The position numbers and the translations under genes were made by a program. A model generated the notes under the pieces. It ran no database searches. It was not told where the DNA came from and saw only the letters and a program-made list of their open reading frames with translations. A stretch of DNA of 64,000 bases from Arthrobacter antibioticus. GTDB lineage: Bacteria; Actinomycetota; Actinomycetes; Actinomycetales; Micrococcaceae. The stretch is from NCBI RefSeq assembly GCF_030063205.1, contig NZ_JASISQ010000001.1:237152-301151 (forward strand). The letters run 5' to 3'. This document shows, one piece after another, positions 9,705-18,942 of this stretch. Each line of letters starts with the position of its first letter. Positions within the stretch are counted from its first letter, which is position 1.

Positions 9705-11018
9705 CTAAGGCCGCCCGATTCCTTTGTATTTCCAGCCAGCAGCCCGCCATGTCTGAGGATTTAGGACATTGCGTCCGTCGAGGATGTTCTTGCAAGTGAC
9801 CGCTTCCGCGGCATGTTCTGGGGTGAGGTCTTTGTATTGCTGCCATTCGGTGAGCAGTAGTAATGCATCTGCTTTATTCATTGCCAAGTCCAGGTCTTCC
9901 TCGTACATGAGTTCAGGAAAACGCTGTCGCGCACCATCGATGGCTTGAGGGTCAGTCACCGTAACTGTGGCGCCTTGAAGCTGCAATTGTGCGGCAATAC
10001 TGAGGGCTGGTGAATCGCGGACATCATCACTATTTGGTTTGAACGCTGCGCCTAAAACCGTGATCCGTTTGCCCATCAAGGATCCACCCACCATGGTACG
10101 TGTCAGTTCTACTAGGCGGATGCGACGGCGAATGTTGATGTCGTCGACTTCACGCAACAGGGACAGGACTTGGTCCGCTCCGAGCTCGCCTGCCCGGGCC
10201 ATAAAAGCGCGGATATCTTTGGGCAGGCAGCCACCTCCGAAACCAGCGCCAGCGTTCAAGAATTTTCGGCCGATTCGTTCATCCATCCCTAGCGCATCCG
10301 CCAGCACAGTCACATCTGCCCCGGTTACTTCACACACCTCGGCCATGGCATTAATGAAGGAAATCTTCGTCGCAAGAAAGGAATTAGCGGCTAATTTCAC
10401 TAACTCGGCAGTTGCGTAATCTGCAACGATACGACTCGTGCCCAGTGCCAGGGGTGAAGCATAAACAACATCGAGCACGGTGATGGCGTGGTTTCCTTCT
10501 TCACCGACGGGTACTCCGTACACGAATCGGTCTGGGCAGAGTGTGTCTTTTACCGCGAAGCCTTCCCGGAGAAATTCGGGATTCCACGCGAGTAAGGCGT
10601 TGGATTGCCGCCCTTTGAGGACTTGCGCTAGCCGGCTTGCAGTACCAACCGGCACCGTGGATTTACCCACGACCACGTTTCCGGGCTCCAAGAACTCAAG
10701 AACTGAGTGGAATGCTGCATCCACATGGCGCATGTCTGCGGCGTACTCGCCCTGAAGCTGGGGTGTTCCTACACAAAGAAAGTGCACCTGAGCGCCTTTG
10801 ACATCGGCTATTTCCGTGCTGAACCTCAAGCTGCCATTATTGAGGGCTTCTTGCAGGATTTCAGGCAGTCCTGGCTCGAAGAAAGTCGCTTGGCCAGCCT
10901 GTAACTGCCCGATTTTCCTCGCATCAACATCAATACCAACGACGTTATGACCGAGCTTGGCTAAGCATGCTGCGTGCACAACTCCTAGGTAACCGCATCC
11001 GATCACGGATATATCCAT
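9705..11018 (-). CDS. ugd: UDP-glucose 6-dehydrogenase
   Basis: Converts UDP-glucose to UDP-glucuronate with two NAD+, feeding cell-surface polysaccharide synthesis. The N-terminal Rossmann motif IGCGYLG sits at residues 6-12. The catalytic Cys lies in GAGFGGGCLPKD, and the C-terminal UDP-binding domain has GAAFKPNSDDVRDSPAL. Length (437 aa) is normal. The start is the ATG at 11018 behind GAGGAAGAAATAAT. Glycosyltransferase genes follow within 2-5 kb, which fits a glycan locus; the related GDP-mannose dehydrogenase is less likely. Confidence 0.9.
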   Translation of the reverse strand: MDISVIGCGYLGVVHAACLAKLGHNVVGIDVDARKIGQLQAGQATFFEPGLPEILQEALNNGSLRFSTEIADVKGAQVHFLCVGTPQLQGEYAADMRHVDAAFHSVLEFLEPGNVVVGKSTVPVGTASRLAQVLKGRQSNALLAWNPEFLREGFAVKDTLCPDRFVYGVPVGEEGNHAITVLDVVYASPLALGTSRIVADYATAELVKLAANSFLATKISFINAMAEVCEVTGADVTVLADALGMDERIGRKFLNAGAGFGGGCLPKDIRAFMARAGELGADQVLSLLREVDDINIRRRIRLVELTRTMVGGSLMGKRITVLGAAFKPNSDDVRDSPALSIAAQLQLQGATVTVTDPQAIDGARQRFPELMYEEDLDLAMNKADALLLLTEWQQYKDLTPEHAAEAVTCKNILDGRNVLNPQTWRAAGWKYKGIGRP

Positions 11019-11304
11019 ATTATTTCTTCCTCGTGTTGGGGCGTCGACTACTAATTGCACTGATATCGGGGGCTATATCCGTTGTCTCCGAGCTGTTGTT
11101 CGCGCTCTCGCTGCTGATTCAATCTGATCTGAGGGTAATCGGTCAATAGTCCGTAGTTTCTCTCTTCTTCTGAAAGTGCGGGAGGAGCCCCGGGGCGAAA
11201 ATCCCATGACTGCCTCATATCGAGGTAGTCTCTTGTTCCTTATCTTTGCGATATTGCAGATCAACGGTGTGATGTCTAGCGCTAGAGAAAGGTCCGTTAA
11301 TGGT

Positions 11305-11430
11305 AGGCGGCTCTATACTGACCGAACACCCACAGGGTGAGAATCAGTTCGGTGTTGTAGTCGCGGTCAATAGCTAGCCGGATAGGCTGGCACAGAGACC
11401 CTCGATCAGAAATGAGGGTTTTCAGTGGTG
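11305..11430 (+). promoter_or_regulatory. Structured 5' leader of the SbnA-like gene
   Basis: Three stacked hairpin possibilities precede the gene. First, CCGAAC/GTTCGG encloses ACCC-ACA-GGGT and an unpaired GAGAATCA. Second, AGCC/GGCT lies around GGATA. Third, CCCTC/GAGGG at about 11399-11420 is followed by TTTT and ends just before the AAGGAG ribosome binding site. A terminator-like stem directly ahead of a start codon suggests attenuation or a riboswitch-type control. I could not match it to a named riboswitch. Confidence 0.45.
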
Positions 11431-11443
11431 CTAAGGAGAAGTA

Positions 11444-12396
11444 TTGAACAGTTTAGGAACGCTTCAGCCCTTTGTGACTCCGACGGTGAAGCTTAGCGGC
11501 CTGTTTAATGTCCCCGACCTGGAGATATTCGCCAAACTTGACCTGCTCCAGTTGGCTGGCAGTACCAAGGAGCGCACTGCTAATGGGTTGATTGAGGATC
11601 TTCTTGGATCAGGACAGCTCGGTATTGGTGGCATGATCGTTGAATCAACCTCTGGGAATTTGGGGATCGCGTTGGCAAGGCAGTGCGTGGTGCGGGGATC
11701 AACTTCACCGCAGTTGTTGATGAAAATGCCAATCCTTTAGCCTTGGAGCTGATGGAAGCCTACGGTGCCAAAGTGGACCTTGTGCAAACTCCTGCGGACG
11801 GTAATAAACTCGCCGCACGTCGACGTCGGGTTAGTGAAGTTTTAGCAGAGCATCCCGGTTCCGTGACCACTAACCAGTATGGATCACCGGCTAATCCCCG
11901 TGCCCATTTTGATACCACCATGCCTGAGATCATCGCTGGTACAGGGGGAAATCTGGATTATCTCTTCGTGGCGACCAGCACCACCGGGACTCTGTTGGGC
12001 TGTCAGCAATATGTCCAAAAGCATGGTTTGAGCACCAAAATTGTGGCTGTTGACTCCGTTGGTTCGGTGCTCTTCGGCGGGACGGCCGGCACCAGGCGAC
12101 TACCCGGACTCGGTGCAGGGATCCTCCCAGAGTTGGCATCCTGGGCAACGCCAGATCTTATCTTTCAAGTTGAAGAAATTGACATGGTGCGTGGCTGTAG
12201 ACGGCTGGCACATTATGAGGGCATCCTGGCTGGTGCATCCACAGGCGCTATTGTGGCCGCCATGGGCGCACTGCTTCCCAGTCTCGATAAGGGATCAAGA
12301 GTGGCTTTCATGCTTCACGACAGTGGTGTGCCCTACCTCCAGACTGTCTACAACGACGATTGGGTCCGGACCGCACTACACATCGAACCTGAATAG
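11444..12396 (+). pseudogene. SbnA-like PLP enzyme (cysteine synthase family), frameshifted
   Basis: Joined, the two frames give about 317 residues resembling SbnA, the N-(2-amino-2-carboxyethyl)-L-glutamate synthase of 2,3-diaminopropionate synthesis. Markers are STKERTA with the PLP Lys near residue 42, the phosphate loop STSGNLG, AVDSVGSVLFGG, RRLPGLGAG and YEGILAGASTGA. The TTG start at 11444 has AAGGAG upstream. The frame breaks after ARQCVVRG in a run of four G (11694-11697); a fifth G restores VVRGINFTAVVDEN. No SbnB partner is nearby, so product and pathway are inferred from family only. Confidence 0.78.
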
Positions 12397-12742
12397 GCAA
12401 CGCCCGCCCGTGTCGGTGTAGAGGATCCTCCAAGCCGGTAACGCACCCTGCTTCTGCCTGAGGGCTATAACAGCCGCGCTTTTCGCAGTAGTACGCCATA
12501 GTCGTGGTCACCGTGAGTGATGACGTCCAAAAGGGTAGTTCTCTCCTCATGGAGGCCAACCAAAGGTCCCTTTTGGCTCTACCTGGGAATGGTCGCTGGC
12601 TGGGTACAACACGCACCTATTGAGCCTGCTAGAAAAAGTGAATTGGTATCTGTGACGTCGTTGTGTTATTAAATAGTAACGAAATCTGACTTGATCCTCG
12701 TCCTCTTCTTGAGGCAGTAAGAATTAAGGGAGCCTGCTGGTT
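12397..12742. other. Intergenic, no gene seen
   Basis: No supportable gene. It should hold the promoter of the glycosyltransferase pair. Confidence 0.4.
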
Positions 12743-12756
12743 ATGTCGATGCTGCT

Positions 12757-13869
12757 ATGAAATCTCAGGTACCTACGTGGACCAGTCCTTTGCGCATTGC
12801 TGTCCTGGCTCATCTTCATCATCCGATCACCTCACCATTCGCAGGGGGTATGGAGTCCCATACCGCGCACCTGGTTTCTGGATTGGTTGCTCGTGGTCAT
12901 GAGGTAACCCTCTTCGCTAAAGACGGCAGCGTTGTTGACTGCCATCTGGTCCCTGTTCTTGATGCGGGGTTCCTGGTGCGTGGGTACCCGGAAGACGAGA
13001 GGACTAACGAACAGCATGAGGTCCTCGACGGAGCCATGGAGCGAGCGGTGAAACTCATTCATGCAGGTTCTTTTGACGCGGTGGTGAATAACTCATTAAG
13101 CCCTGTACCGCACCGTCTTTTGATGCAGTTGCCTACCCTTCATGTCCTGCATACTCCGCCGCTACCCCGATTGATTGAAATCTTGAGGGATCCGGCCAGA
13201 ACGTTGCAGCAGTTGCATCGTTATGTCACTGTTTCCGAAGCCAATGCGTGTCCTTGGCGAGAGTGGTTACCGACCATTGAAATTGTTCACAATGGCATCG
13301 AATTGTCGCACTGGGACGAGCGGGCCGAGCCGAAACACTCAGTGGCGGCTTGGACCGGACGTATTGCAGCGGAAAAAGGTACCCACGTGGCAATAGCCGC
13401 GGCACGTACAGCATCCCTGAAATTGCGTATTGCCGGTCCCATCCACGACCAAGAGTACTTCCGTAGCCAGATTGAGCCGCAACTCGATGATGACATCAAG
13501 TATCTGGGACATCTGGATCAACAAAAATTACAGCGAGTGATCGCTTCGTCCCAGGTATTTCTCTCCTCTCCTCTCTGGGAGGAACCATTCGGACTCACCA
13601 CTCTTGAAGCTATGGCCTGTGGAACCCCGGTGGCCGCGCTACCTGCCGGAGCTATGGCCGAACTCATTGGAACGACAGGAGGAGTAGTCGCCGACAGCCT
13701 AGACAGTACGGCACTAGCGGTGGCAGCGACCCGAGCCAAAGATATGGACCGTGAGCAGGTTCAGGCGCGAGCCTGCAGATTCGCGCTGGCTGGAATGATC
13801 GAAGGGTATGAGCGGATACTTCACTCCATGGTTCATCGTTCCTTCTCCCAAGTCTCAGAGGGGTCATGA
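12757..13869 (+). CDS. GT4-type glycosyltransferase, 370 aa
   Basis: Retaining GT-B glycosyltransferase. The N-terminal domain has FAGGMESHT (glycine loop of the family). The C-terminal donor site has EEPFGLTTLEAMACGTPVAA, the E-x7-E motif near residue 275. Likely transfers a sugar to a lipid- or glycan-linked acceptor on the cytoplasmic side. A five-codon frame ATG..TGA (MSMLL, 12743-12760) with AAGGGAG upstream overlaps the start as ATGA and may drive translation. The gene overlaps the next by 4 nt. Confidence 0.85.
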   Translation: MKSQVPTWTSPLRIAVLAHLHHPITSPFAGGMESHTAHLVSGLVARGHEVTLFAKDGSVVDCHLVPVLDAGFLVRGYPEDERTNEQHEVLDGAMERAVKLIHAGSFDAVVNNSLSPVPHRLLMQLPTLHVLHTPPLPRLIEILRDPARTLQQLHRYVTVSEANACPWREWLPTIEIVHNGIELSHWDERAEPKHSVAAWTGRIAAEKGTHVAIAAARTASLKLRIAGPIHDQEYFRSQIEPQLDDDIKYLGHLDQQKLQRVIASSQVFLSSPLWEEPFGLTTLEAMACGTPVAALPAGAMAELIGTTGGVVADSLDSTALAVAATRAKDMDREQVQARACRFALAGMIEGYERILHSMVHRSFSQVSEGS

Positions 13870-14945
13870 GCCGATACAAGGTTTCTTACTACGCCCATCA
13901 TTTTGGTACTGGCCACCTGCGTCATGCCCAGAAAATGGCGGCCAGCAATTTGTTCGATCTTCAAGTTACCAGCACTGGCCCTCGCAACAACGCTTTGTTG
14001 AAGGGCAACTTGGAATATGTGGATCTAACTCCAGATGTGATTGCTGCTAGTCCTGAGCCAGCATTGCGCGCCGGATCTTTCTTGCATTACGCCCCCACAG
14101 GCGAGCTCATTCAACAACGTTTTGCGGAACTCAACCGGGCGTGGAAAACATTCGGTCCGGACATGGTGATGGCCGATGTTTCGGTAGAAGTCGCACTGTT
14201 CGCTCGATTGAGTGGCTATCGGGTTGCTTTCCGTCGGATGCCAGGTAATCGGAACGACCAAGCACACCAAATGGCGTATTCGTTGGCGGACACCATTTTC
14301 GGCTATTTTCCTGCAAGTTTGGAAGATCCCGCGCATCTGGCGAAATTTGGTTACAAAACTCACTACCTTTCGGTGGCCGAGCCAACGGATTATTCGTTTC
14401 ACCCCGGTCATGACACTTCCCACATGCCGGGCCAACCTAAAGTGGTGGTGCAAACATCTTTGGCATCCGCGATTCCCTTAGATCATCTGGCACAAGCCGC
14501 CTCGGCTTCGCCTAGATGGGACTGGGAAGTTGTGGGTTCCGTGGAAGCAGATGGCACACCTCTTCCCACAAATTTGCGACTCCACGGTGTTCTTCCGGAT
14601 CCAATACCGATCATGCGCTCAGCTACGGTGATTATCAGTTCTGCCGGACACAACGCTGTAGTCGCTGCTGCGAGCTGCCACAGACCTGTCTTGTTAGTGC
14701 CCGAAGAACGCCCGTATGCAGAGCAACTGGCCTTTGCAGTGGCTCTGCATGAACGTGCTGGTCTCGATATGGTCAGAAACTGGTCGACATCGGGAAATTG
14801 GCCACGGATCCTCGAAAATGCCGCGAACAGTGACCCACACGCGCTAGCAAGAACACTTTTTATTCCCGCGACAGATTTCAATCAAGGACTGCTCGATCTT
14901 CTGCATGCAACGGCAACAGAGGCACAGGCCTCCATCATTTTCTAA
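13866..14945 (+). CDS. MurG/UGT-like GT-B glycosyltransferase, 359 aa
   Basis: The ATG overlaps the stop of the GT4 gene (ATGA), so the two are translated together. The N-terminal loop HHFGTGHLRHA and the C-terminal SSAGHNAVVAAASC...VPEERPYAEQLAFA match GT-B enzymes of the MurG/UDP-glycosyltransferase type. Acceptor unknown; the locus suggests a surface glycan or glycolipid. It ends with a 4-nt overlap of the convergent GT2 gene. Confidence 0.8.
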   Translation: MSRYKVSYYAHHFGTGHLRHAQKMAASNLFDLQVTSTGPRNNALLKGNLEYVDLTPDVIAASPEPALRAGSFLHYAPTGELIQQRFAELNRAWKTFGPDMVMADVSVEVALFARLSGYRVAFRRMPGNRNDQAHQMAYSLADTIFGYFPASLEDPAHLAKFGYKTHYLSVAEPTDYSFHPGHDTSHMPGQPKVVVQTSLASAIPLDHLAQAASASPRWDWEVVGSVEADGTPLPTNLRLHGVLPDPIPIMRSATVIISSAGHNAVVAAASCHRPVLLVPEERPYAEQLAFAVALHERAGLDMVRNWSTSGNWPRILENAANSDPHALARTLFIPATDFNQGLLDLLHATATEAQASIIF

Positions 14946-15826
14946 TAAGCGGCTGAGTTGTGAGCTGCTCGTACTTCTTCGGCCGTTGGAATACGCCGAA
15001 CGGTGAGGGAAGACTGGGACGGTATCCAAGAAATCAAGCCTAACTGAACAAAAGCCCTCAACCAGCCTTCCATGGGCCACACACCCCATCGGGAGTGAAA
15101 TAAACGGGCATTCTGAACAATCTCCAAGAAATGGTTCAACGGCGGGTTATAGACCCCATGGTGCTGATGGAACACTGGTGCTTCTATGAACCTCACTGGG
15201 ATCTTTGCTTCTCGGATTCTAAAGGCGAAGTCAGTATCCTCTCCGCCGTATCCGGTATAACTCTCATCAAACCCACCCACTTCGGCAAAGACAGTAGCGT
15301 GGATTGCGAAACCAAGAGACCAGAACATTGCATGTCCGGACATGGTTGATTCCGTGGGGAGTCCCTCACGGGTGTGATGTCTAATGGAGGCGGCGAGTAA
15401 AGACTTATCCTCCACTACCAGTGTGGATTCCAACGGCTTCGTCAAATATCGTGGCTCTGCCATGGCCAGGACAGTCTCCTTGTTCAACACCTGAATGAAA
15501 GTGCCGAACAAGTCCGCTGACGGAATAGAATCCACATCTAGAAAAATAAGGTTTGGTGTTCGGGCGGCAGCCGCAGCTGTATTCCGTGCTTGGGACAACG
15601 GCAAACCCGAATGAGACTGGGAGGAAGAAATGTGGATGATGCGCAAAGGAGCATCACAGCGTATCGGAGCCGGGCAGGGATCGTTCATATAAACGATCAC
15701 CACCTCAGCAGGACGCAGCTTGGAGGCATTAACACCAGCCAACAAACGTCGAAGATGGTCCGCCCGACCATGCACTAAGACGAGCACCGAAAAATCACCC
15801 ACGGTCCAGGGTTCCTCTACTGTCAT
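14942..15826 (-). CDS. GT2-type glycosyltransferase with galactosyltransferase-like C-terminus
   Basis: GT-A fold: FSVLVLVHGRADHLRRLL at the N-terminus, the DxD-type motif in LIFLDVDSIPS, and YTGYGGEDTDFAFR, the marker of the C-terminal galactosyltransferase-like domain that binds UDP-sugar. Start taken at the ATG at 15826, with GGAGGGTGAAT in front, rather than the upstream ATG. It is convergent with the GT-B pair and likely belongs to the same glycan locus. Confidence 0.83.
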   Translation of the reverse strand: MTVEEPWTVGDFSVLVLVHGRADHLRRLLAGVNASKLRPAEVVIVYMNDPCPAPIRCDAPLRIIHISSSQSHSGLPLSQARNTAAAAARTPNLIFLDVDSIPSADLFGTFIQVLNKETVLAMAEPRYLTKPLESTLVVEDKSLLAASIRHHTREGLPTESTMSGHAMFWSLGFAIHATVFAEVGGFDESYTGYGGEDTDFAFRIREAKIPVRFIEAPVFHQHHGVYNPPLNHFLEIVQNARLFHSRWGVWPMEGWLRAFVQLGLISWIPSQSSLTVRRIPTAEEVRAAHNSAAY

Positions 15827-15882
15827 ATTCACCCTCCGGTTCGTGTTGCAAACACTTTTGAACACGTGATTGTTGGTGTTTT

Positions 15883-16335
15883 TTATTGAGTGTCTTGTTC
15901 GGTGGGGTGGGCTTCGTGGTGGGGTAGGCCGTGTGGACGCCGGTCCTCTTTCATCTCTGCCTCAAAGAGGTGGCGTTTCCCTTCGGCTAGTTCATGCCTG
16001 GCCATCGACTCTGCTGCTTTAAACGCGGAGTAATACCCATCGTCGTAATCCTCTACGATCTGGAACGTCCACCGCCCATTAATGACGTTCCTACCAACTA
16101 TCTTTTGCTCAAGATGCTCGGCCAGTGACTCAGCACCGGATTCTCGCAAAAGCTCAACAGCTTCACCGAGCGCTAAATCTGCTCTACCTTTAAGCGGTGA
16201 AATCCATAGAGATACCCTCGGGCGTGCTCCACCACCTCCAAAGCTTCCGAGAGTTTCCCCAGCGCCTTGACAGTTGCATCACTAACCCCCGCGCCTCGTT
16301 GGTGGTCAGCATCGGGCCCGTTGTCACTCTACATA
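15883..16335 (-). pseudogene. Conserved actinobacterial small protein (ALGKLSEALE family), frameshifted
   Basis: The C-terminal frame (15883-16149 and its upstream extension) reads RADLALGEAVELLRESG...GRNVINGRWTFQIVEDYDDGYY, preceded in another frame by VKALGKLSEALEVVEHARGYLYGFHRL. Together they match a common uncharacterised actinobacterial protein of about 150 aa. One base is missing in the T run at 16189-16191 (A run on the coding strand). An upstream ATG with AGGACC (about 16350) is followed within five codons by a TAG, so the true start is unclear. Function unknown. Confidence 0.65.
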
Positions 16336-16610
16336 AGTAGCATCATAGGTCCTTTCCTTCCAGCAATACTCCACGGGAACTCTGAGCTGAACAAGTGCTC
16401 GAATCATTTTATCGTTCCCCATAGCGGCCATGCTCCTACTCTTCCTCAACTCTCTGAAGCCCATGAAGAATCGCTTGGGAGCGACTGGAAAGTGCGCTAG
16501 ATCGTTCTTGCCCCCCGCAGTGATAATTCCTGTAGGAGTGCACACCTCGGTTTGAAGTAACCAAGCGCAACTCAAACGCTTCACCCAGCCGATCCCGTTG
16601 CATCTGGGAG

Positions 16611-16868
16611 TTAGTTGATTTTATAGTTTCCCCGAGGGTCCCATGTAAATCCGTCAGGTAGGTCCGTTCCCTCCGTGAAACATGCGCTACCACCATCAGT
16701 ATTGTTGGCTGGTGCCTCACCATCTGAACAAGCCATCTCGATATAGAAGAGCGCCGTACTAATATGATAAACGGCAACTATTACGGCGGCCACCGTCACG
16801 ACCACGGTTCCTGCGATGACCGCCTTTTTCTGCGAAACACTCCAAGCAGCACCCACCAGTATCCCCAT
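16611..16868 (-). CDS. Small single-helix membrane protein, 85 aa
   Basis: Not recognised. One strong N-terminal hydrophobic helix (AVIAGTVVVTVAAVIVAVYHI) is followed by an exported-looking tail with two Cys (CSDGEA and ACFTEG) and TWDPRG. It looks like a membrane-anchored extracytoplasmic peptide. No neighbour suggests a role. Confidence 0.5.
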   Translation of the reverse strand: MGILVGAAWSVSQKKAVIAGTVVVTVAAVIVAVYHISTALFYIEMACSDGEAPANNTDGGSACFTEGTDLPDGFTWDPRGNYKIN

Positions 16869-17027
16869 TTCTGACCATCTATTCTTGAGTCGTATAGAGC
16901 CTCAAGCGCATCCATCAATAGACCTAGCTAACAATCGAGAATGCCCAAATTATCAGACAGCGTTGGAATCTAGGCACCAACCGATTTAGTCGTCCCCTGC
17001 AGTGACCAGCGGCAACGCCGGTTAGCG

Positions 17028-17189
17028 CTACTGGCGGTGGTCGTCTCTGTCCTTAATCACCCGGGGTGGACCCTCAGGATCAGCGGCACCACCTTCACCA
17101 ACCCAGTCCGCAATCTCCGCTGCATCCTCTTGTGTTACCAACCGCCTTCGATGAAACAATGAGGCGACTTTTTCAGTGAACTTCGACAT
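17028..17189 (-). CDS. Small hypothetical protein, 53 aa
   Basis: ATG at 17189 to TAG at 17028. The peptide begins MSKFTEKVASLFHRRR, with an amphipathic basic N-terminus and an acidic/Gly-rich remainder (WVGEGGAADPEG). It lies just downstream of the ferredoxin frame on the same strand and could be co-transcribed. No family recognised. Confidence 0.4.
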   Translation of the reverse strand: MSKFTEKVASLFHRRRLVTQEDAAEIADWVGEGGAADPEGPPRVIKDRDDHRQ

Positions 17190-17251
17190 GTCTGCGTCCT
17201 AGCGTTGTATATCTCGGAACGTGGGGCGAGCTATCAGCATCATCCACACTG

Positions 17252-17584
17252 TCAAGGTTGAGCTGCAACTAGCGGAGTATCTACCCCAAGTGAACCAAAC
17301 TTCATGGCTCCGCCAGGGGACCCCACTGGGACTGCACGGCCAGGGAGAGTGTCCATAAAAAAGCGGACATTATCTTTTAGGTACTCGTCCCATTCCATGG
17401 GGAGGTCGTCTTCGTAATAGATCGCCTCCACTGGTCAAACGGGTTCGCATGCACCACAGTCGATACACTCATCCGGTTGTATATAGAAGGCTTGTTCTCC
17501 CTCATAAATACAATCCACCGGACATTCATCCACGCAAGCACGGTCAACAACGTCAACACATGGCTGAGCGATCACATAAGTCAC
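17252..17584 (-). pseudogene. fdxA: 7Fe ferredoxin with in-frame TGA at a cluster cysteine
   Basis: Electron carrier with a 3Fe-4S and a 4Fe-4S cluster. The GTG start at 17584 reads MTYVIAQPC, then C17xxxC21xxxC25 and C40xxC43xxC46. The next ligand (codon 50, expected Cys before PVEAI) is TGA (17435-17437). The same frame continues with family-typical sequence (PVEAIYYEDDLP, GSPGGAMKFG) to 17252, 110 codons in all. TGC to TGA is one change. Likely a nonsense mutation or sequence error; selenocysteine insertion is conceivable but unsupported. Confidence 0.8.
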
Positions 17585-17639
17585 GGTCTGCACCTCTTAA
17601 CACAGAACTCAGAGACACACACCAGGAAGCTCTGGCAAG

Positions 17640-17995
17640 CAACACAAACAACTACCAATGGTTGTGGCCTCAACCATAGATCAAATCGCACCAAGACGAA
17701 TGCTTCGTGTGGACCCAGGCGAAGCCTTCACTGCACTCGCCACGATAAGACCACAAAGTAAGGATGAGGATAATACCGTCTGTACAAAGGTATTGTCTCG
17801 ACTGATCCTTGACCTAACAAAGGAACCTTTGACAAGACACCGAACAGACGCTCCCACGCGTCGGCAGACCAAAAGTAAATTTCCAGGAAACACGCCAAAA
17901 GTGTCCGCCGTTTAGATTCTCAACAATGTGTCTCACCATGCTATTCTCAACATCGAAGAAAAGTGACCTTTAATGGGACGAATTGGAGGAGACTA
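17640..17995 (+). promoter_or_regulatory. Candidate resolution-site region upstream of resolvase 1
   Basis: About 0.35 kb without a gene, directly ahead of a serine resolvase. It contains repeated GTCTC-type words (TTGTCTCGACTGATC near 17790, TGTGTCTCACCATGC near 17930) that also occur, partly inverted, ahead of resolvase 2. Resolvase genes usually lie next to their res site. No binding sites were proven here. Confidence 0.35.
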
Positions 17996-18577
17996 GTGAC
18001 GTGTCTTGGATATGCCCGGGTCAGCACCAACGACCAGGACACTGAACTGCAGATCCGGGAACTGGAAGCTGCTGGCTGTGAACGAATCTATCGTGACCAT
18101 GGCGTCAGTGGGACCAAGGCCAGCCGCTCGGAGCTGGACAAGATGTTGGACCGCCTCAGCAAAGGCGATGAAGTCGTGGTCTCGAAGCTGGACCGCCTGG
18201 GAAGGAACACTCGCCACCTACTCGAGCTGCTCGATGACTTCAAAGCACGCGGTATCAAATTTCGTTCCCTGCGCGACGGCATCGCCACCGACCCTGACAG
18301 TGAGCTCGGCGGCGCAATGGCGCAGGCCATGATCACCATCATTTCCGCCTTTGCCCAGCTCGAACGTGATCAGCTCTCCGAACGCACCAAAGCTGGCATG
18401 GCCGTTGCTGCCTCCCACGGCCGCAAGGCAGGGCGGAAGCAAGTCACCGCCGACCATGCTGCTGTTAAACAAGCACACAAACTAAGAGACCAAGGCCTCA
18501 AACCGGCCGACATAGGCAAGATCATCGGCGCCAGCCGGGCGACCGTCTACCGCTACCTCACCATGGAACCCGGTTAA
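17996..18577 (+). CDS. Serine recombinase / resolvase 1, 193 aa
   Basis: Small serine recombinase of the Tn3 resolvase/invertase type. The catalytic Ser is in GYARVST (residue 10); SKLDRLGRNTRHLLELL and the C-terminal HTH ADIGKIIGASRATVYRYL are present. I chose the GTG at 17996 because GGAGGAGACTA precedes it and the family begins there. No transposase lies beside it. It may be a stand-alone resolvase from a lost transposon or plasmid. Confidence 0.9.
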   Translation: MTCLGYARVSTNDQDTELQIRELEAAGCERIYRDHGVSGTKASRSELDKMLDRLSKGDEVVVSKLDRLGRNTRHLLELLDDFKARGIKFRSLRDGIATDPDSELGGAMAQAMITIISAFAQLERDQLSERTKAGMAVAASHGRKAGRKQVTADHAAVKQAHKLRDQGLKPADIGKIIGASRATVYRYLTMEPG

Positions 18578-18886
18578 CGCCGGCTATGGCCCGACTTCAG
18601 GCTCGATTTACTCCGTCCTTTCGGCGGTTGTAGTTCAAACACAAATTATTAGCCGCCAAGACACCAACTTCGTGAGCGGGGTGGTTTACAGCATTTGAAA
18701 ATAGGTCAGGTGCCGTCTATCTTCTGTGTTTTGAGGTCCATGCTGACTGCAATTTTGGGGTTGGTCAAAGATCCAAGACAATTGGTTAATTTCTTACGAA
18801 TCAGATCGGCAGCAGCGCAAAACTGTCAAACCCAGCATGAGGGCTCTCCTGCTACTGGCCCGCGATATAAATACAAAAATTTTGGA

Positions 18887-18923
18887 CCCGGGCACGAACG
18901 CACTTTGGCTGGTCGTGCCCGGG
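18887..18923. repeat. Inverted repeat, 11-bp perfect arms
   Basis: Arms CCCGGGCACGA (18887-18897) and TCGTGCCCGGG (18913-18923) are perfect complements around a 15-nt loop. Outside them the sequence continues as an imperfect repeat (AAAATTTTGGA on the left, TTCCAACACCAAAAATT on the right). No T tract follows, so a simple terminator is not obvious. Confidence 0.75.
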
Positions 18924-18942
18924 TTCCAACACCAAAAATTGT

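Noticed and set aside
17435-17437. Selenocysteine codon in the ferredoxin
   Set aside because: No SECIS-like hairpin was recognised just downstream and no Sec machinery is in the window; a point change is simpler.
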